A stretch of DNA of 64,000 nt from NCBI GenBank assembly GCA_964472855.1, contig CAYYMJ010000008.1, forward strand, positions 1 to 64,000, in the 5' to 3' direction. Under the pieces are notes generated by a model, which made no database searches, was not told where the DNA came from, and was given only the letters and a program-made list of their open reading frames with translations. Source of the DNA: Tranquillimonas sp964472855. Lineage in GTDB: Bacteria > Pseudomonadota > Alphaproteobacteria > Rhodobacterales > Rhodobacteraceae. The position numbers were made by a program, and so were the translations under genes. Below, in pieces: positions 59,801 to 64,000 of this stretch (position 1 is the stretch's first letter; each line of letters starts with the position of its first letter).

Positions 59801-60416
59801 GTCATGTCGCTCCGCGGCGATGCCAGACAGACATCCGGCAGCCGTTCCTTGTTGTCCTGTCCGCCGCTCATGCGCAATTCGCGAAACCCGTGGCGGCGGT
59901 AGAACCGGCGCGCGCCCAGGTCGGCCTGAAAGGTCCGCAGACCCAGCCGCGCCCGCCCCTGCCGGGCCCGCCCCAGCAGCGCGGCGCCCACACCCTGCCA
60001 TTGCGCTGGCCCGGCGACGTAAAGCGCCGGCACCGCCTGCCCTTCGACCGCAACGCTGCCGGCAATCCCGCCCGGCGCCTGCGCCTGCGCCACGAAGAAA
60101 TCGGCCGTCGCCCGCAGGCGCCCCACAAAGCCGCGATCTGCGGCGCGGCTGTTCGGTTTGGGCATCCAGCGCGTTTCGGCCACCCGGTTGCCAAGGATGG
60201 CAGCGCAGGCGTCCAGCGCGNNNNNNNNNNNNNNNNNNNNNNNNNNNNNNNNNNNNNNNNNNNNNNNNNNNNNNNNNNNNNNNNNNNNNNNNNNNNNNNN
60301 NNNNNNNNNNNNNNNNNNNNCCAGCGCGTTTCGGCCACCCGGTTGCCAAGGATGGCAGCGCAGGCGTCCAGCGCGTCCGGGGTCGTCGGCGGGGCGATCT
60401 GCAGCGCGACGCTCAC
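59797..60416 (-). CDS. GNAT-family N-acetyltransferase, intact once a false gap is removed
   Basis: As given, the gene is split by 100 N at 60221. The 55 bp on either side of the N run are identical; merging them removes 155 bp and restores one frame of 154 residues. Visible are the GTG-started N-terminus SVALQIAPPTTPDALDACAAILGNRVAETRW (in part), the acetyl-CoA segment WQGVGAALLGRARQGR and RRFYRRHGFREL. The usual Q/RxxGxG/A motif reads QWQGVGAAL. The GTG overlaps the YcjX stop, and the TGA overlaps the DUF697 start. The substrate is unknown. Confidence 0.82.
60166..60375. repeat. 55-bp direct duplication flanking a 100-N gap (assembly artefact)
   Basis: Positions 60166-60220 and 60321-60375 are identical, beginning CCAGCGCGTTTCGGCCACCC. 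N occupy 60221-60320. The two contig ends overlap and were not merged. Confidence 0.93.
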
Positions 60417-61825
60417 AACCGGTCGCCGATCAGGAATTCCGCCGCCCGGTCCAGCCGGATATGCGGCGGCCCCTCGCCCGGTTTCAGCCGCGCCTCTTGC
60501 GGGGCGAAATCCATGATCGAAAATTCGCCGTCAAGCCAGGCCCCGGCACCTTGGCGGGCGGGTGCCAGCAGGCGTGCCGGGTCATCCGGCAGAGCGCCGG
60601 GGTGCAGGGCCGCGCGCTTGCCGCTGGCCCGCAGCACGCCACGCACCACGTTCAGGTCGCGCCCATCGTGGCGCAGGCTGTCCTCGGTCGTGGCGCGCAG
60701 GGCCGCGATGGCCATGGCCCCGGTCCGGGCACCGGCGAAATCGGCCCGGGCGCGCGCGTCTTCGACCAGCGCGCCCATAATGGCGGCAAGCTGGTCGTGC
60801 TGGGCATGGTGCAGATGGTCGGCCTTGGTGGCGGCGAACAGGATACGGTCGATCCGGCGGCCAAGAAAAAGCTGCGCCAAAAAGGCGTTCCGGCCCGGGC
60901 GAAAGGCGCTCAGGATGTCGGCCAGCGCCTGGCGCAGGTCTTCCACCGCGCGCGGGCCGGAATGGATCGCCCCCAGCACATCGACCAGCACGATCTGGCG
61001 GTCGAGCCGGGAGAAATGGTCGCGAAAGAACGGTTTGACGACATTGCGCCGATAAGCGTCATAGCGGCGCGCCATCTCGCGCGGCAGCGACCCGCGCCGC
61101 GACGGCCCGGGCGGCAACGGCGCAAAGGTCAGCGCGGGCGAGCCGTCAAGGTCGCCGGGCAGCAGGAAACGCCCGGGCGCCAGGTCAGAGTAACCGGCCT
61201 TGCGCGCCGCCTGCAGATAGTCGGTGAACGCGCGGGCCAGCGCTTGCGCGTCGGGCTCGGACCAGCTGTCCAGCGCCGGCGCGCCCTCGGCCAGCGCCAA
61301 GTATGCCGCCGCCTCGGGGCGATTGGCAAGCCGGGCCAAGGTGGCGCGCGACCAGTCGGCAAACCCCTGATCCAGCAGGCCAAGGTCCAGCAGCCATTCG
61401 CCGGGATAGTCGACGATATCCAGATGCACAGTGCGCGGCCCCGACAGCCCCGCCAGCAGGCCGCCCGGCTGAACCCGCAGCGACAGGCGCAATTCGCTGA
61501 CCGAACGGGTGCTTTCGGGCCAGTGCGGCGCCGGGCCGGTCAGGGCCGCGAGATGGTCTTCGTAGGCAAAGCGCGGCACCATGTCGTCGGGCTGGGGCTG
61601 CAGAAAGGCGGTGCTGATCGCGCCGTCCGCCGCCGCCCGCAGCCCGGGCATGCGCCCTCGGTTCAGCAGGTTGGCCACCAGCGAGGTGATGAACACGGTC
61701 TTGCCCGCGCGGCTGAGCCCGGTCACGCCAAGGCGGATGACCGGTTCGAAAAACGCTTCGCTGATCGTGTCCTGCAGGCTTTCGGCCCCACGGGTCAGCC
61801 CATCGGCAACATCGCCCAGTCTCAA
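60413..61825 (-). CDS. YcjX-family P-loop protein
   Basis: About 470 residues of a YcjX/DUF463-type NTPase: Walker A in GVTGLSRAGKTVFITSLVANLL near residue 36, LDIVDYPGEWLLDLGLL as the switch/Walker B region, and RILFAATKADHLHH as the base-specificity motif. The family is linked to envelope stress in E. coli. No ATG fits the expected N-terminus; TTG at 61825 (LRLGDVADGLTRGAES) is the best start. GAGATTGGGCGATT / GAGACTGGGCGATG is a small tandem duplication at this spot. It leads the operon with the GNAT and DUF697 genes. Confidence 0.85.
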   Translation of the reverse strand: MRLGDVADGLTRGAESLQDTISEAFFEPVIRLGVTGLSRAGKTVFITSLVANLLNRGRMPGLRAAADGAISTAFLQPQPDDMVPRFAYEDHLAALTGPAPHWPESTRSVSELRLSLRVQPGGLLAGLSGPRTVHLDIVDYPGEWLLDLGLLDQGFADWSRATLARLANRPEAAAYLALAEGAPALDSWSEPDAQALARAFTDYLQAARKAGYSDLAPGRFLLPGDLDGSPALTFAPLPPGPSRRGSLPREMARRYDAYRRNVVKPFFRDHFSRLDRQIVLVDVLGAIHSGPRAVEDLRQALADILSAFRPGRNAFLAQLFLGRRIDRILFAATKADHLHHAQHDQLAAIMGALVEDARARADFAGARTGAMAIAALRATTEDSLRHDGRDLNVVRGVLRASGKRAALHPGALPDDPARLLAPARQGAGAWLDGEFSIMDFAPQEARLKPGEGPPHIRLDRAAEFLIGDRL

Positions 61826-61933
61826 TCGCCCAATCTCACATGCTTCTCCGCGGCATCCTCGGCCCCAACATAGGAAGCCGGGCCTGCCGCTGCCAGTGTT
61901 GCCTGAGGCGCGCGACAGAGATAAGCCGCCGCC

Positions 61934-62704
61934 ATGCCGCGTTTTGCTCTTCTTGTCGAATATGACGGCGCGCCGTTCGCCGGCTGGCAACGGCAGGCCG
62001 GCCCGCCTTCGGTGCAGGCGGCGCTGGAACGCGCGCTGGCGCGGCTGGAACCCGGCGTGGCCGCCGTTGCGGCGGCGGGGCGCACCGACAGCGGCGTGCA
62101 TGCCACCGGCCAGGTGGCGCAGGCCGACATGGCGAAAGACTGGGACCCGTTCCGACTGGCGCAGGCGCTGAACCACCATCTGCGGCCCGATCCGGTGGCG
62201 ATCTTGCGCGCGGCGCGGGTTGGCGACGACTGGCACGCGCGGTTTTCGGCGCTCCAGCGGCGCTATCTTTACCGCATCGTCTGCCGCCGGGCGCCGCTGG
62301 TGCATGACGCCTCGCTGGCGTGGCATGTCCGCCTGCCGCTGGATATCGACAGAATGCGCGCCGCCGCCGCGCATCTGGTCGGGCGGCACGATTTCACGAC
62401 CTTCCGCGCCTCGCAATGCCAGGCGCCCAGCCCGGTGAAGACGCTGGACGAGATCACGATCACCGCCGCCGATATCCCCTTTGGCACCGAGGTTCGGCTG
62501 ACCTTCAGGGCCCGGTCATTCCTGCACAATCAGGTGCGCAGCCTTGTGGGAACGCTTGAACGGGTGGGCGCCGGCGCGTGGAGCGCGCAGGACGTGGCCG
62601 CCGCGCTGGCGGCGCAAAGCCGCGCGGCCTGTGGTCCGGTTGCGCCGCCGCAGGGCCTGTATCTGACCGGCGTCGGCTATGCCGTCGATCCGTTCAGCCA
62701 CTGA
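61934..62704 (+). CDS. truA: tRNA pseudouridine(38-40) synthase
   Basis: A 256-residue TruA: FALLVEYDGAPFAGWQRQ at the start and the catalytic D52 in AAGRTDSGVHATGQVAQ. It isomerises uridines 38-40 in the anticodon arm. RSFLHNQVRSLVGTLERVG is the family's C-terminal signature. It is divergent from the YcjX gene and its last 11 bp overlap the convergent MATE gene's stop. Confidence 0.95.
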   Translation: MPRFALLVEYDGAPFAGWQRQAGPPSVQAALERALARLEPGVAAVAAAGRTDSGVHATGQVAQADMAKDWDPFRLAQALNHHLRPDPVAILRAARVGDDWHARFSALQRRYLYRIVCRRAPLVHDASLAWHVRLPLDIDRMRAAAAHLVGRHDFTTFRASQCQAPSPVKTLDEITITAADIPFGTEVRLTFRARSFLHNQVRSLVGTLERVGAGAWSAQDVAAALAAQSRAACGPVAPPQGLYLTGVGYAVDPFSH

Positions 62705-64000
62705 CAGCCCTGGGCGCCTGTGGCCCCATGGGCCGGCGCACACCCCATGTCCAGAATCGCCAGGACAGAAGCAGCCACGCCAGTGCCAGACCCAGCGCCA
62801 GCCCCACCCATATGCCGATGCCGTCCCAGCCCAGCCGAAAGGCCAGCACATAAGACGCCGGCACACCCAGCACCCAGTAACTGACCCCGGCCATCCACAT
62901 GGGCACCCGCGTGTCCTGAATACCGCGCAACAGCCCCAGCGCCATGACCTGCCCGCCGTCGGCCAGTTGGAAGAACGCCGCCGCGACCAGCAACAGCACC
63001 CCGGTGGCCAGCACCTCGTCGTGGGCCGGGTCGGCCGGGTCGATGAAGGCGCCGATCAGAAGCTCGGGCAGGCTCAGCATCACCGTGACCGTGACCAGCG
63101 CCGCACCCACCGACATCGCGGTGGCCACCAGCGCCCCCCGCCGCAGGCCCAGCGCATCGCCCCGGCCCATGGCATTGCCGGCCCGGACCGTTGCGGCGTT
63201 GCTAAGCCCGAGGTGAACCATGAAAGCGATCGAGGCAATCTGCAGCGCGATGCCATGCGCGGCCAGCGGCACCGTGCCCAGCCAGCCCATCATCAGCGAT
63301 GACGCGGTGAACAGGCCGGCCTCGGCCAGGCTGGTCAGGCCGATGGGCCACCCCAGCCGGAACACCCGGCCAAAGGCCTCGGGGTCGGGGCGCCAGAAAC
63401 GCACGAACAGTTGGTGATGCGGCATCGCGCGCACGGCATACAGCGCCAGCAGACCGCCAATCACCAGATTCACCGCCAGCGTGGCCACGGCCGCGCCGCG
63501 TATCCCCATTTCCGGGGCGCCGAAATGTCCGAAGATCAGCGCGTAATTGATGGCCACGTTGACGCCCACAGCCGCCAGCGTCGCCCACAGAACCACGCGG
63601 GTTCGTTCCAGCGCCGACAGATAGCTTTTCAGCACCATGACCAGCAGGGCCGGAAAGATCGACCAGCCGGCAATGTCCTGATACTGCCCCGCCAGTTCGG
63701 CGGTTCCCGGCACCTGCCCCATCAGCAGCAGCAACCGCTCGGTCGACAACAGGAACGGCATCGCCGCGGCGGCCGCCATCAGCGACAGCCACATGCACAT
63801 GCGCGTGACCCGACGGATCTGGACTTGTTCGCCGCGCGCGGCCGCGGCCGCCACCATCGGCACGATACCCCACGCAAAACCCGAGGCGACGATGAAGAAA
63901 ACAAACCAGAAGGTGCCACCGATGACCTGCGCGGCCAGCGTCTCGACATCGTACCAGCCCAGCATCAGCGCGTCGGTCAGCACGATGCCGAACTGGGCCA
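62694..64000 (-). CDS. MATE-family multidrug efflux transporter, N-terminus cut by window edge
   Basis: The visible 434 residues carry about 11 hydrophobic segments of a NorM-type exporter: AQFGIVLTDALMLGWYDVETLAAQ at the edge, GFAWGIVPMVAAAAARGEQVQIRR, and LGLSNAATVRAGNAMGRGDA in the second half. MATE proteins export cationic drugs using Na+ or H+. The frame is open to the last base of the window, so the start lies outside. It converges on truA with an 11-bp overlap. Confidence 0.92.
   Translation of the reverse strand, partial: AQFGIVLTDALMLGWYDVETLAAQVIGGTFWFVFFIVASGFAWGIVPMVAAAAARGEQVQIRRVTRMCMWLSLMAAAAAMPFLLSTERLLLLMGQVPGTAELAGQYQDIAGWSIFPALLVMVLKSYLSALERTRVVLWATLAAVGVNVAINYALIFGHFGAPEMGIRGAAVATLAVNLVIGGLLALYAVRAMPHHQLFVRFWRPDPEAFGRVFRLGWPIGLTSLAEAGLFTASSLMMGWLGTVPLAAHGIALQIASIAFMVHLGLSNAATVRAGNAMGRGDALGLRRGALVATAMSVGAALVTVTVMLSLPELLIGAFIDPADPAHDEVLATGVLLLVAAAFFQLADGGQVMALGLLRGIQDTRVPMWMAGVSYWVLGVPASYVLAFRLGWDGIGIWVGLALGLALAWLLLSWRFWTWGVRRPMGPQAPRAVSG

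Overview
The window is high-GC DNA from an alphaproteobacterium, most likely of the Rhodobacterales (Rhodobacter/Roseobacter lineage). This rests on family recognition: an aa3-type CtaD standing apart from other oxidase genes, the order priA / transaldolase / DUF484 / xerC, TctABC and UgpC-type importers, an orphan-looking LuxI-family synthase, and GC-rich intergenic elements carrying a GACAGAAGTAG end. No rRNA, phage, IS transposase or CRISPR array was seen. Five runs of exactly 100 N (16284, 22499, 49177, 59042, 60221) show that this is a scaffolded draft. At least one of these gaps (60221) is an unmerged 55-bp contig overlap and not missing DNA.

Layout. 0-3.8 kb: leucine catabolism operon on the minus strand (ivd, a small ORF, mccB, a methyltransferase, mccA running off the edge). 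3.9-11.3 kb: sugar-acid cluster with a XylD-type pentonate dehydratase, an L-2-keto-3-deoxyarabonate dehydratase-like DapA-family enzyme, a hydroxyacid dehydrogenase, a D-erythronate dehydrogenase-like enzyme, two SDRs and a LysE-type exporter. 11.4-12.1 kb: XRE regulator plus membrane protein. 12.3-16.3 kb: glpR divergent from glpDK. 16.4-18.7 kb: ArgE-like deacetylase and a PLP decarboxylase. 19-23.7 kb: a sugar ABC importer behind a perfect LacI-type palindrome. 23.9-29.2 kb: tctCBA divergent from an IclR regulator and a class III aminotransferase. 29.7-32.6 kb: an SDR, then an ArsR / SRPBCC / YCII / DUF1761 / small-protein cluster.

32.8-38.3 kb is the most unusual stretch. A response regulator, an AHL synthase (LuxI family), a multi-pass membrane histidine kinase and a second response regulator lie together, followed by a globin. 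Both regulators have a receiver domain fused to what looks like a degenerate GGDEF domain. The divergent luxI/kinase intergenic region carries a perfect DnaA box and a CtrA-like site. No LuxR-type regulator is present.

38.4-44 kb: hpaI/hpaR, a formylglycine-generating enzyme with both catalytic cysteines, and a CueR-type promoter with copA and cueR, then tRNA-Leu(GAG). 44.6-48.8 kb: lipB, a sulfotransferase-like gene, ctaD and a DUF2244 gene. 49.0-49.6 kb: a GC-rich ~105-bp tandem repeat containing a gap. 49.6-64 kb: a small protein, priA, transaldolase, DUF484, xerC, ileS, an FAD monooxygenase, a DUF697 / GNAT / YcjX operon, truA and a MATE exporter cut by the right edge.

Many genes overlap by ATGA or GTGA, so most operons are probably translationally coupled. 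Several operator calls (GlpR, LacI-type, IclR, CueR) rest on dyads seen directly in the sequence beside the matching gene type.
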